DNA of 47,355 nt from Flavobacteriaceae bacterium. Lineage in GTDB: Bacteria; Bacteroidota; Bacteroidia; Flavobacteriales; Flavobacteriaceae. Within the stretch, counting starts at the first letter, position 1; every line of letters begins with the position of its first letter. This document shows, piece by piece, positions 1 to 8,080 of this stretch. Under the pieces are notes generated by a model that had not been told where the DNA came from, ran no database searches, and was given only the letters and a program-made list of their open reading frames with translations. The position numbers and the translations under genes were made by a program. The stretch spans positions 1 through 47,355 of the forward strand of contig CANFZC010000014.1 of the NCBI GenBank assembly GCA_947451475.1, written 5' to 3'.

Positions 1-5
1 CAGAA

Positions 6-539
6 ATGAATACGGAAAACACGGATAAAGAACCTATTGAAAACGAAACGGAAAACGTGCTTAATGAAATTGAAGCTGCTGAAGAACTGACGGTTGAGGC
101 AAAATTGGAAGAAGAGTTAGCCAAAGAAAAGGATAAATTCCTTCGTCTTTTTGCGGAATTTGAGAATTTTAAAAAGAGAACGGCTAAAGAGCGTATGGAT
201 TTATTTAGAACTGCCAATCAGGAAGTTTTGCAAGCCTTGTTGCCTGTTTTGGATGATTTTGACAGAGCAATGGTACAGATTGCCAAATCAGAAGATGAGG
301 TTTTGTTAAAAGGTGTGGAGTTGATTCATGAGAAATTGAAATCTACGTTGGTTTCCAAAGGTTTGGAACAAGTTGAGCTTGTAGCAGGCGATGTGTTTAA
401 TGCAGATTATGCAGAAGCCATTACCCAAATTCCGGCTCCAAGTGATGCCCTTAAAGGGAAGATAGTGGATGTTGTTGAAAAAGGATATAAATTGGGAGAC
501 AAAATAATACGTTTTCCAAAAGTGGTTATCGGTCAATAA
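6..539 (+). CDS. grpE: GrpE nucleotide exchange factor
   Basis: This is the cytoplasmic co-chaperone that releases ADP from DnaK and so drives the Hsp70 cycle with DnaJ. The protein is 177 aa. It has an acidic, poorly conserved N-terminus (about residues 1-30), a long charged coiled-coil helix (about 30-70, including the FAEFENFKKRTAKER stretch typical of GrpE) and a C-terminal beta domain ending in the family signature around VEKGYKLGDKIIRFPKV. Length and domain order are normal for the family. The ATG lies only 6 bases from the window edge, so the promoter is not visible. dnaJ begins 9 bases after the stop, so the two are almost certainly co-transcribed. dnaK is not in the window. Confidence 0.97.
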   Translation: MNTENTDKEPIENETENVLNEIEAAEELTVEAKLEEELAKEKDKFLRLFAEFENFKKRTAKERMDLFRTANQEVLQALLPVLDDFDRAMVQIAKSEDEVLLKGVELIHEKLKSTLVSKGLEQVELVAGDVFNADYAEAITQIPAPSDALKGKIVDVVEKGYKLGDKIIRFPKVVIGQ

Positions 540-548
540 AATAGAATT

Positions 549-1673
549 ATGAGCAAAAAAGATTTTTACGAAATATTAGGCGTTTCCAAAAATGCTACAG
601 CGGAGGAGATTAAGAAGGCCTATCGAAAAAAGGCAATTGAGTTTCATCCTGATAAAAACCCTGGGAATAAAGAAGCCGAAGAAAACTTTAAGACGGCTGC
701 TGAAGCTTATGAGGTATTAAGTGATGCTGACAAAAAGGCTAAATATGATCAATACGGTCACGCTGCTTTTGATGGAGCGGGTGGTTTTGGAGGTGGTCAC
801 CATATGAATATGGATGATATCTTTAGTCAGTTTGGTGATATTTTTGGAGGTGCTTTTGGCGGTGGCGGATTTGGCGGCTTTGGAGGTAACTCGGGCGGTC
901 AACGTCGTGTTAAAGGAAGTAACCTACGTATCAAAGTAAAAATGACTTTGGAAGAAATTGCCAATGGAGTAGAGAAAAAAGTAAAAGTAAAGCGCAAGGT
1001 GCAAGCACCAGGTGTAAAATATAAAACCTGTTCGACTTGTAACGGACAAGGGCAAGTGTTGCGTGTAACTAATACGATATTGGGTAGAATGCAATCGGCT
1101 ACTACTTGTCATGTATGTGGCGGAACGGGTCAGACGATAGAAAGTAAACCCGCGAATGCAGATGCTCATGGTTTGCTGTTAGAAGATGAAACGGTATCGA
1201 TTAAGATACCGGCTGGGGTAGTAGAAGGAATGCAACTTAAAGTATCGGGTAAAGGAAATGACGCTCCAGGTAATGGTATAGCAGGAGATTTAATAGTAGT
1301 AGTTGAAGAGCTAGAGCATGAGTTTTTAAAACGCGAAGGAGAGAACCTTCATTTTGATTTATACATAAGCATCGCTGAGGCAGCCTTGGGAGTTTCAAAA
1401 GAAATTGATGCCGTTAATGGTAAAGTAAGAATTAAACTAGAGGAGGGAATTCAATCAGGTAAAATATTACGCTTGAAAGGAAAGGGTATTCCGAGTTTAA
1501 ATGGCTATGGAAATGGTGACTTATTGGTTCATGTAAATGTATGGACCCCAAAGAACTTAAGTAAGGAACAGCGACAGTTTTTTGAAAAGGTATTGACAGA
1601 TGATAACTTCATTCCTAAACCTGAAAAAAGTGATAAATCTTTTTTTGAAAAAGTAAAAGATATGTTTTCATAA
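549..1673 (+). CDS. dnaJ: DnaJ chaperone with only one zinc centre
   Basis: This is the Hsp40 co-chaperone that delivers clients to DnaK and stimulates its ATPase. It is 374 aa. The J domain (residues 1-70) has the HPD motif at 33-35. A Gly/Phe-rich linker follows (about 75-118), and then the client-binding C-terminal domains with KIPAGV near 220. Oddly, the zinc region has only two CxxCxGxG motifs (Cys161/164 and Cys187/190) where DnaJ normally has four. By alignment from memory with the E. coli order, motifs 2 and 3 (zinc centre II, linked to DnaK cooperation) remain, and motifs 1 and 4 (zinc centre I) are replaced by KVKRKVQ and PANADAHG. The reading frame is intact, so this is a natural variant and not a broken gene. 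It sits in an operon with grpE and is followed by a strong terminator. Confidence 0.97.
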   Translation: MSKKDFYEILGVSKNATAEEIKKAYRKKAIEFHPDKNPGNKEAEENFKTAAEAYEVLSDADKKAKYDQYGHAAFDGAGGFGGGHHMNMDDIFSQFGDIFGGAFGGGGFGGFGGNSGGQRRVKGSNLRIKVKMTLEEIANGVEKKVKVKRKVQAPGVKYKTCSTCNGQGQVLRVTNTILGRMQSATTCHVCGGTGQTIESKPANADAHGLLLEDETVSIKIPAGVVEGMQLKVSGKGNDAPGNGIAGDLIVVVEELEHEFLKREGENLHFDLYISIAEAALGVSKEIDAVNGKVRIKLEEGIQSGKILRLKGKGIPSLNGYGNGDLLVHVNVWTPKNLSKEQRQFFEKVLTDDNFIPKPEKSDKSFFEKVKDMFS

Positions 1674-1740
1674 TCTAAAAAATATTTTTATATTTGGTTA
1701 TTACTTGGAAACAAGTAATTTCTTTTTCATAGCAATTTTT

Positions 1741-1774
1741 CCCATCCTTGTGTCACAATAAGGGTGGGTTTTTT
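1741..1774 (+). terminator. Rho-independent terminator after dnaJ
   Basis: A nine-pair stem, CCCATCCTT with AAGGGTGGG (one G-T wobble), encloses a 10-base loop and is followed by six T residues. It lies about 70 bases past the dnaJ stop and isolates grpE-dnaJ from the ABC transporter genes. Confidence 0.85.
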
Positions 1775-1833
1775 GTTTTATTTAACACTCTATTTAGGTC
1801 AATTAGCTATTTTTACACAAATTAATAACTGGC

Positions 1834-2751
1834 ATGAGCAATATACTCGAAGTAAACAAAGTCGTAAAACAGTATGGAGATTACACTGCGCTTAACGAAG
1901 TTTCTTTAAACGTTCCAAAAGGAAGTATCTACGGACTTCTTGGACCCAATGGCGCAGGAAAAACGTCTCTTATTCGCATCATTAATCAAATTACCATGCC
2001 TGATAGTGGTGAAATTATTTTAGATGGAGAATTGTTACATCCAAAACATGTGCAATACATTGGATATATGCCAGAGGAGCGAGGGTTGTATAAAACCATG
2101 AAAGTAGGGGAGCAATGTTTGTATTTAGCCCAGTTAAAAGGATTGACCAAAGCCGAAGCCAAAAAGGAATTGGACTATTGGTTCACCCGATTGGAGATTC
2201 AAGGTTGGTGGAATAAAAAGATACAAGAGTTGTCTAAGGGTATGGCACAAAAAATCCAGTTTGTAGTTACCGTACTGCACAAACCCAAATTACTTATACT
2301 AGATGAACCTTTCTCAGGGTTTGACCCTGTGAACGCCAATTTGATTAAAGACGAAATTATAGCATTGAATCAGCAAGGAACTTCGGTTATATTTTCTACC
2401 CATAGAATGGAGAGTGTAGAAGAGATGTGTGATCATATTGCATTGATTCATAAATCCAACAAACTTATAGAAGGTAAACTGACGGATGTAAAGAAACAAT
2501 ACCGTACGAACGATTATGAGGTGGGTATCCTTACCGATAATGCAGCAGGGTTGATGCAGGAATTAGCCCAAAAGTTCACATTGGTACAAACGGATTTCAA
2601 ATCATTGAATGACGAATTGAAACTGCAGATTAATCTAGGTGATGCTACCTCAAATGAATTGTTGCATCTATTGGTTCAGCGTGGTCAGGTAACTCATTTT
2701 ATGGAAAAAATACCTAGTGTGAACGATATTTTTATTCAGACTGTAAGCTAA
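1834..2751 (+). CDS. ABC transporter ATP-binding protein, NatA-like
   Basis: This is a cytoplasmic ATPase subunit of an ABC-2 type exporter. It is 305 aa. The Walker A motif GPNGAGKTS is at residues 37-45, the signature LSKGM near 133, and Walker B LLILDEP followed by the D-loop near 154-165. The switch histidine lies in FSTHRMES. A C-terminal extension of about 80 residues resembles the DUF4162 domain seen behind NatA-type ATPases. The gene after it is a NatB-like permease 74 bases downstream, so together they probably form one exporter. The best-studied relatives handle sodium export or antibiotic and peptide export, but nothing here fixes the substrate. Confidence 0.9.
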   Translation: MSNILEVNKVVKQYGDYTALNEVSLNVPKGSIYGLLGPNGAGKTSLIRIINQITMPDSGEIILDGELLHPKHVQYIGYMPEERGLYKTMKVGEQCLYLAQLKGLTKAEAKKELDYWFTRLEIQGWWNKKIQELSKGMAQKIQFVVTVLHKPKLLILDEPFSGFDPVNANLIKDEIIALNQQGTSVIFSTHRMESVEEMCDHIALIHKSNKLIEGKLTDVKKQYRTNDYEVGILTDNAAGLMQELAQKFTLVQTDFKSLNDELKLQINLGDATSNELLHLLVQRGQVTHFMEKIPSVNDIFIQTVS

Positions 2752-2825
2752 ACCTAAAAAGTAAAGAATTAGGATTTGAGAGCTCATGAAATTTGGTGCT
2801 CCAATCGAAAATCATATAAACTATA

Positions 2826-4130
2826 ATGAACAAACTTTTACTAATTATCAGAAGAGAATTTATTGCCAAAGTGCGCAATAAATCATTTATTGTAATGACT
2901 TTTTTGAGTCCGCTACTGTTTGTAGCGATAGGGTGTTTTGTGGGCTATTTGAGCACTATGAAAGCCGATTTAAAGACTATTGCAATTCATGATGAAACAG
3001 GTCAGTTTGTTGGTGCATTCAAAAGTGACAAGGAATACAAATATGTTGATTTGTCCCAAGTTGATTTAAAAGTGTTAAAAGACAGTATTGTTAGAGAAAG
3101 TTATGAGGGCTTGCTCGTCATTCCGAAAGCAAAAGACAATAGTCAGTTGCAAAAGGGCATTCAATTTGTTTCTAATGACAGTCCGAGTGTCTCTTTTATC
3201 GAGGATATGGAAGAGGTAATATCTAAAAAGATTACCACAGAAAATCTTCAGAATGCAGGTTTGGATACCTTGAAAATCAATCAGGCAAAAGCTGCTGTTT
3301 CTATTAATTTGACGAAAGCTTCGGGAGAAGAGTCTTTGAAAGGATTGAATGAGATTAAAATTATTATTGGGGGAGCCTTTGGCTATTTGATAATGATGTT
3401 TATCATTTTGTATGGTAATATGGTGATGCGCAGTGTTATTGAAGAAAAGACCTCTCGTATTATAGAAGTAATCATATCCTCTGTTAAACCCTTCCAGTTG
3501 ATGATGGGTAAAATCATTGGAACCTCTTTGGCGGGTATCTTGCAGTTTTTAATATGGGCCTTATTAGGATTGACGGCTATGTTTGTGTTATCGACCATGT
3601 TTGGTGTTCAAATGGGGGCTAACACAGAGATACACGGACCTGCCATGCAGGCTGCCCAACATGTATCAGGTAGTGAAGTTCAAATGTATATTAAAGAGTT
3701 GTGGAATCTTCCTATTGCTACGATACTCATCTCCTTTATCATCTATTTTATAGGAGGGTACTTTTTGTATAGTTCGTTTTATGCTTCTATTGGAGCCGCT
3801 GTGGATAACGAAACCGATTCACAGCAATTCTTATTGCCTATAATTATGCCTTTGATTTTGGGGGTTTATATAGGTTTCTTTACCGTTATGAATGATCCAC
3901 ATGGTACTGTGGCTACCGTATTCTCTATGATTCCATTAACGTCGCCGATAGTGATGATGATGCGTATACCGTTTGGTGTGCCTCTTTGGCAAATCATTGT
4001 TTCGATGGTCTTGTTGTTTGGAAGCTTCTTTGGCGTGGTATGGTTTGCCTCTAAAATCTATCGCGTGGGAATCTTGATGTATGGTAAAAAGCCTACTTGG
4101 AAAGAATTGATTAAGTGGATGAGATATTAG
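2826..4130 (+). CDS. ABC-2 type permease, NatB-like
   Basis: This is the inner-membrane permease partner of the upstream ATPase. It is 434 aa with the ABC-2/NatB layout. One N-terminal membrane segment (about residues 20-45) comes first, followed by a soluble extracytoplasmic domain of roughly 140 residues. Then come five or six hydrophobic helices starting near residue 180, around stretches such as GYLIMMFIILYG, LAGILQFLIWALLG and FLLPIIMPLILG. The motif VIEEKTSRIIEVIISSVKP after the second helix is typical of this family and probably contacts the ATPase. The start is the ATG five bases after an in-frame-independent TATA-rich stretch, and no closer alternative fits. The substrate is unknown. 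Confidence 0.9.
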   Translation: MNKLLLIIRREFIAKVRNKSFIVMTFLSPLLFVAIGCFVGYLSTMKADLKTIAIHDETGQFVGAFKSDKEYKYVDLSQVDLKVLKDSIVRESYEGLLVIPKAKDNSQLQKGIQFVSNDSPSVSFIEDMEEVISKKITTENLQNAGLDTLKINQAKAAVSINLTKASGEESLKGLNEIKIIIGGAFGYLIMMFIILYGNMVMRSVIEEKTSRIIEVIISSVKPFQLMMGKIIGTSLAGILQFLIWALLGLTAMFVLSTMFGVQMGANTEIHGPAMQAAQHVSGSEVQMYIKELWNLPIATILISFIIYFIGGYFLYSSFYASIGAAVDNETDSQQFLLPIIMPLILGVYIGFFTVMNDPHGTVATVFSMIPLTSPIVMMMRIPFGVPLWQIIVSMVLLFGSFFGVVWFASKIYRVGILMYGKKPTWKELIKWMRY

Positions 4131-4164
4131 GCAAGAGTAGCTTAAGATTGCGCTAGTATTAATC

Positions 4165-4181
4165 TTTATAAAATCTTTATA
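4165..4181 (+). promoter_or_regulatory. Candidate KdpE-binding direct repeat
   Basis: There are two TTTATA half-sites separated by five bases (4165-4170 and 4176-4181), giving an 11-base period. They sit inside a longer direct repeat of AATCTTTATA. From memory, the E. coli KdpE site upstream of kdpFABC is a TTTATA-N5-TTTACA pair with the same spacing. Here the repeat is about 65 bases upstream of the predicted transcription start of the operon that encodes a KdpE homologue, a normal place for an OmpR-family activator. The function is inferred from this likeness and the context. Confidence 0.45.
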
Positions 4182-4223
4182 TTTTCTATTGGTTCCCTTA
4201 TATTCTACTTATAATGAATGCCG

Positions 4224-4231
4224 TAACTTTG
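4224..4231 (+). promoter_or_regulatory. Promoter -7 box of the kdpD-like operon
   Basis: TAACTTTG matches the Bacteroidota -7 consensus TAnnTTTG and lies 23 bases before the ATG at 4255. No TTG element occurs at the usual distance upstream. A weak -33 region fits a promoter that needs an activator such as KdpE. Confidence 0.5.
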
Positions 4232-4254
4232 TCCCATACTAAGAAGCAAAGAAA

Positions 4255-5358
4255 ATGGTCACTGTTAAAAACCAAACCCATCAATACGTTATCTGCATCC
4301 TATCGGTTGCTTTAGTTTCGTTATTGGGTTTGACTGTACGAGAGGTAATTGATTATAAAATAATCGGTTATCTACTTTTGTTTTTGGTTTCTATACTTGC
4401 CATATTTTTTGAGATTAAACCCGTACTACTTGCGGCTGTTATGAGTGCCTTGGCTTTAGACTTTCTCTTTATAAAGCCTTATTACACCCTACATATTGAT
4501 AATGCAGAAGATGCCTTGTTACTCTTGTTGTTTTTTATCATAGCCTTGATTAATGCTGTGTTGACCTATAAAATTAAACGCATGCAAAAGGCCATTCATA
4601 TGAAAGAGGCTAGGGCCAATACTATGAAGTTATACAATACTTTATTGGATTCGTTATCCCATGAATTGCGCACCCCAATAGCGGCTATTATTGGTTCGAT
4701 AGATACATTACAGCAAAAGAATGTGAATTTATCAGACGCCAGTAAAGACAATTTATTCCATGAAATCGAAAAGGCTTCGATGAAATTAAATTATCAAGTA
4801 GAAAACCTATTGAACATGTCCCGCTTGGAATCGGGGTATATTTTACCTAAGTCGGATTGGTGTGATGTTAAAGAATTGGCTTATAATTCATGCAACCGTT
4901 TAACGGATGAGTTGAAAGATCATAAATGGGTTATTATTGCCGATGATGGTTTGCCGCTGTTCAAGCTAGATTATGGATTGATGGAGCAAATATTATATAA
5001 TCTCATCTATAATGCTTCTCAATACACTCCGAAAGGCGCTAAAATCCAAATTGAAATCAAGTACGATGTAGATACTGATTACGACGCTCATATGGAAGTG
5101 ATAAAGAAATGTATTATTACTATTGCCGATGACGGATATGGTTTTCCAGAAGCCGAAATTGAAAAAGCATTTGATAAATTCTACCGTTTGCAAAGTTCGA
5201 AAACAGGAGGAACTGGTTTGGGATTATCTATAGTAAAAGGATTTGTGGAAGCCCAAAATGGAACCATAAAGTTGCGTAATGCTGAGACCGGAGGCGCTGT
5301 TTTTGAAATGGTATTTGCCGTAGAATGTTTGGCTACTAATTCAGTTGAAAATGAGTAA
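4255..5358 (+). CDS. kdpD: Short KdpD-like sensor histidine kinase (DUF4118 type)
   Basis: This is a membrane histidine kinase that probably senses potassium or osmotic state and phosphorylates the KdpE protein encoded next. It is 367 aa, well under half the size of E. coli KdpD (about 900). The N-terminal KdpD nucleotide-binding domain and the Usp-like domain are absent, and the GAF region is also missing. What remains is a DUF4118-like block of four membrane helices (about 10-105), a HisKA helix with His136 in SHELRTP, and a HATPase domain with the N box (NLIYNASQYTP), DDGYGFP and GTGLGLSIV. It overlaps kdpE by 8 bases. The kinase core is sure; the exact stimulus is not. Confidence 0.85.
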   Translation: MVTVKNQTHQYVICILSVALVSLLGLTVREVIDYKIIGYLLLFLVSILAIFFEIKPVLLAAVMSALALDFLFIKPYYTLHIDNAEDALLLLLFFIIALINAVLTYKIKRMQKAIHMKEARANTMKLYNTLLDSLSHELRTPIAAIIGSIDTLQQKNVNLSDASKDNLFHEIEKASMKLNYQVENLLNMSRLESGYILPKSDWCDVKELAYNSCNRLTDELKDHKWVIIADDGLPLFKLDYGLMEQILYNLIYNASQYTPKGAKIQIEIKYDVDTDYDAHMEVIKKCIITIADDGYGFPEAEIEKAFDKFYRLQSSKTGGTGLGLSIVKGFVEAQNGTIKLRNAETGGAVFEMVFAVECLATNSVENE

Positions 5359-6037
5359 CGGTTTTTTCATATTAGTGATTGATGATGAGAGTCAGATTAG
5401 AAAACTTTTAGAGATTACTTTAGAGGCTAATGGGTATAAATTACTTTTTGCGGTTAATGCTAAAGAAGGAATTACTATGGCAGCAAGTCACCAGCCCGAT
5501 ATGATTTTGCTTGATTTGGGATTGCCTGATGAAGACGGGCAAGTCGTCTTGAAACAGTTGAGGGATTGGTACCATAATCCGATAATTATACTCTCAGTTA
5601 AAAGCACAGAAGAAGAAATCGTAAAAGCCTTGGACAGTGGTGCGAATGATTATCTGACTAAGCCTTTCCGTACCCAGGAGCTATTGGCCCGTATTAGAAC
5701 TGCTTTGCGAGGTAATTTTAATCAGAACCAAGAGCCTATTATAGCTTTTGGACCCATCACGGTAGACTTTGTTGCTCGTGTGATTAAGTTGAATGGGGAG
5801 ATGTTGAAACTTACGGCTACAGAATACAATTTGTTTACACTATTATTGAAAAATGATGGGAGGGTATTGACCCATCAATATATCTTAAAAGAAATTTGGG
5901 GCAATTCTTATGCTGATCAAACCCAATACCTCAGGGTATTTGTGGCCCAATTGCGCAAAAAGATCGAAGAAGATCCTAATCGACCTAAATACATCTTGAC
6001 CGAATCGGGGGTGGGATACCGCTTCAATTCGGGGTAA
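5351..6037 (+). CDS. kdpE: KdpE-like response regulator (OmpR family)
   Basis: This is a DNA-binding response regulator, the probable partner of the preceding kinase. It is 228 aa. The receiver domain has the acidic pair D11/D12, phosphoacceptor D55 in LLDLGLPD and the conserved Lys in LTKPF. The C-terminal winged helix (from about residue 130) has the OmpR/PhoB pattern LTATEYNLF and ends in GVGYRF. I start it at the ATG inside the kinase stop region (ATGAGTAA overlap), which gives translational coupling; a TTG six bases earlier is less likely. Kup and a porin follow, so its targets probably include this operon, perhaps through the TTTATA repeat at 4165. Confidence 0.92.
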   Translation: MSNGFFILVIDDESQIRKLLEITLEANGYKLLFAVNAKEGITMAASHQPDMILLDLGLPDEDGQVVLKQLRDWYHNPIIILSVKSTEEEIVKALDSGANDYLTKPFRTQELLARIRTALRGNFNQNQEPIIAFGPITVDFVARVIKLNGEMLKLTATEYNLFTLLLKNDGRVLTHQYILKEIWGNSYADQTQYLRVFVAQLRKKIEEDPNRPKYILTESGVGYRFNSG

Positions 6038-6140
6038 AAACAAGCACTTTTTTATTGAAATAATTAGCTGTGGAGGCTTTAGTAGTCACCCACACTGGAA
6101 TACTCATGTTTAAAAATTACTACCTAATAAACCTTTACTT

Positions 6141-8078
6141 ATGAACCTTACTACTAAACAAAAAATTACAGGAATCACCCTTTTAGTCGCCTTAGGAATA
6201 ATCTATGGGGACATTGGAACGAGTCCGCTTTATGTGATGAAAGCCATCATTAGTGAAAAACACCGCATTTCAGAACTCTTGGTTTATGGAGGAGTGTCTT
6301 GTGTGTTTTGGACTTTGACCTTTCAGACCACCTTTAAATATATATTTTTAACCCTATCGGCAGATAATCATGGTGAAGGGGGTGTTTTTTCGTTGTATGC
6401 TTTAGTGAAACGTTTTGGGAAAGGGCGTTTAGTGATTCCGACGATATTGGGAGCTACCACCTTATTGGCTGATGGTATTATCACTCCTCCGATTTCGGTT
6501 GCTTCGGCGGTCGAAGGATTGGGTGCTGTCATCCCGGATATCCCTACGATACCCATAGTTATTGTCATCTTATCGGGCTTGTTTATCTTTCAACGTTTTG
6601 GTACCCAAAAAGTAGGATCCATCTTTGGACCTGCCATGTTGATTTGGTTTACGATGTTGTTAGTGTTGGGAGTTTCTCAAATTATACATCATCCAGGCAT
6701 CTTGAAAGCATTGAATCCAATGTATGCATACGAATTGCTAACGCAGTATCCACATGGGTTCTGGTTGCTGGGTGCCGTGTTTTTATGTACTACGGGAGCG
6801 GAGGCCTTGTATTCTGATTTAGGGCATTGTGGCAAGGAAAATATTAGAATTACTTGGGTCTTTGTAAAAATAAGTTTGGTTGTCAATTATTTGGGGCAAT
6901 CGGCTTGGCTGATGGCGCATCAAGGGCAATTGCTTGAAGGTAGAAATCCGTTTTATGCGATAATGCCAAGTTGGTTTTTACTGATAGGAGTAGTCATTTC
7001 AACCTTTGCCACTATCATAGCATCACAAGCCTTAATTAGCGGTTCGTTTACCTTAATTAACGAGGCTATTTCTTTAAACTTTTGGCCGAGAGTAACCTTG
7101 AAAAACCCTACCAATTTGAAAGGACAAATTTATATTCCTTCGATTAATAGCATCCTTTGGTTTGGTTGTATATTGATGATTTTATACTTCAAAAACTCCA
7201 CTAATATGGAGGCGGCTTATGGTTTTTCAATTACAATTGCGATGATGATGACGACGGTATTGTTAGCCTATTATTTACTATACATCAAGAAAGTTAGAGT
7301 CACTTTTGTGATGATTATTTTGGTAGTATTTGCCATTATAGAAGTGTCCTTCTTCATTGCCAATGTTTCAAAAATTAAGGAGCGATGGATGTTCTTGTTT
7401 TTTGAGTTGTTCATTTTTATGGTGATGTATGTTTGGTATTACTCCCGTAAAATCAACAACCGCTTCTTGCGATTTACTAATTTGATGGAACAAACCCAAA
7501 CACTGGCAGCGTTAAGTGAAGATGATGCCATTCCGAAATATGCTACCCATTTGATTTACTTATCGAAAGCGGATAAAACCTATGAGATCGAAGAGAAAAT
7601 CATTAAATCTATTTTTGCTAAAAAGCCTAAACGAGCGGATGTATATTGGTTTTTCCACATTAATCGCACGAACGAACCCTTTACATTGAATTATGAAGTA
7701 GTTGAATTATTGGATGACAAAGTCATTAAAATTATTTTGAATATTGGCTTTAGAGTGCAGCCTAAAGTAGAGTTGTATTTCAAGAAAATTGTACAGGATT
7801 TGGTTAACCAAAAGCAATTGAATTTACATATACGTCCGGATGGTTCTACGAAATATAATGCAGAGCCCGATTTTAAATTTGTAATTATAGAAAAGTTTAT
7901 CTCGGTAGAAAATGAATTTGCCTTTAAAGAAGGATGGATGTTGACCACCTACTTTTGGCTAAAGAAATTATCACTCTCTGATGAAAAAGCCTTTGGTTTG
8001 GATAAAAGTGATGTCTCTATTGAGGAATACCCGATGGTTTATTCACCCGTTAGTAACTTAGAATTAAATAGAAAATAA
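6141..8078 (+). CDS. kup: Kup-type potassium uptake transporter
   Basis: This is an inner-membrane K+/H+ symporter of the KUP/HAK/KT family. It is 645 aa, the family's usual length. The N-terminal half carries about 12 hydrophobic segments, with the hallmark GIIYGDIGTSPLYV near residue 20 and the GGVFSLYALVKR and ADGIITPPISV motifs that follow. A C-terminal cytoplasmic domain of about 190 residues completes the protein. It lies 103 bases after kdpE and two bases before the porin gene. In many bacteria KdpDE sits beside the KdpFABC ATPase; here Kup takes that place, which suggests two-component control of a transporter that is usually constitutive. Confidence 0.95.
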   Translation: MNLTTKQKITGITLLVALGIIYGDIGTSPLYVMKAIISEKHRISELLVYGGVSCVFWTLTFQTTFKYIFLTLSADNHGEGGVFSLYALVKRFGKGRLVIPTILGATTLLADGIITPPISVASAVEGLGAVIPDIPTIPIVIVILSGLFIFQRFGTQKVGSIFGPAMLIWFTMLLVLGVSQIIHHPGILKALNPMYAYELLTQYPHGFWLLGAVFLCTTGAEALYSDLGHCGKENIRITWVFVKISLVVNYLGQSAWLMAHQGQLLEGRNPFYAIMPSWFLLIGVVISTFATIIASQALISGSFTLINEAISLNFWPRVTLKNPTNLKGQIYIPSINSILWFGCILMILYFKNSTNMEAAYGFSITIAMMMTTVLLAYYLLYIKKVRVTFVMIILVVFAIIEVSFFIANVSKIKERWMFLFFELFIFMVMYVWYYSRKINNRFLRFTNLMEQTQTLAALSEDDAIPKYATHLIYLSKADKTYEIEEKIIKSIFAKKPKRADVYWFFHINRTNEPFTLNYEVVELLDDKVIKIILNIGFRVQPKVELYFKKIVQDLVNQKQLNLHIRPDGSTKYNAEPDFKFVIIEKFISVENEFAFKEGWMLTTYFWLKKLSLSDEKAFGLDKSDVSIEEYPMVYSPVSNLELNRK

Positions 8079-8080
8079 AA

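Noticed and set aside
6069..6094. Possible small stem (TGTGG with CCACA) between kdpE and kup, checked as a riboswitch
   Set aside because: The stem is only five pairs with a 16-base loop and shows no c-di-AMP or other riboswitch core; it is probably chance.
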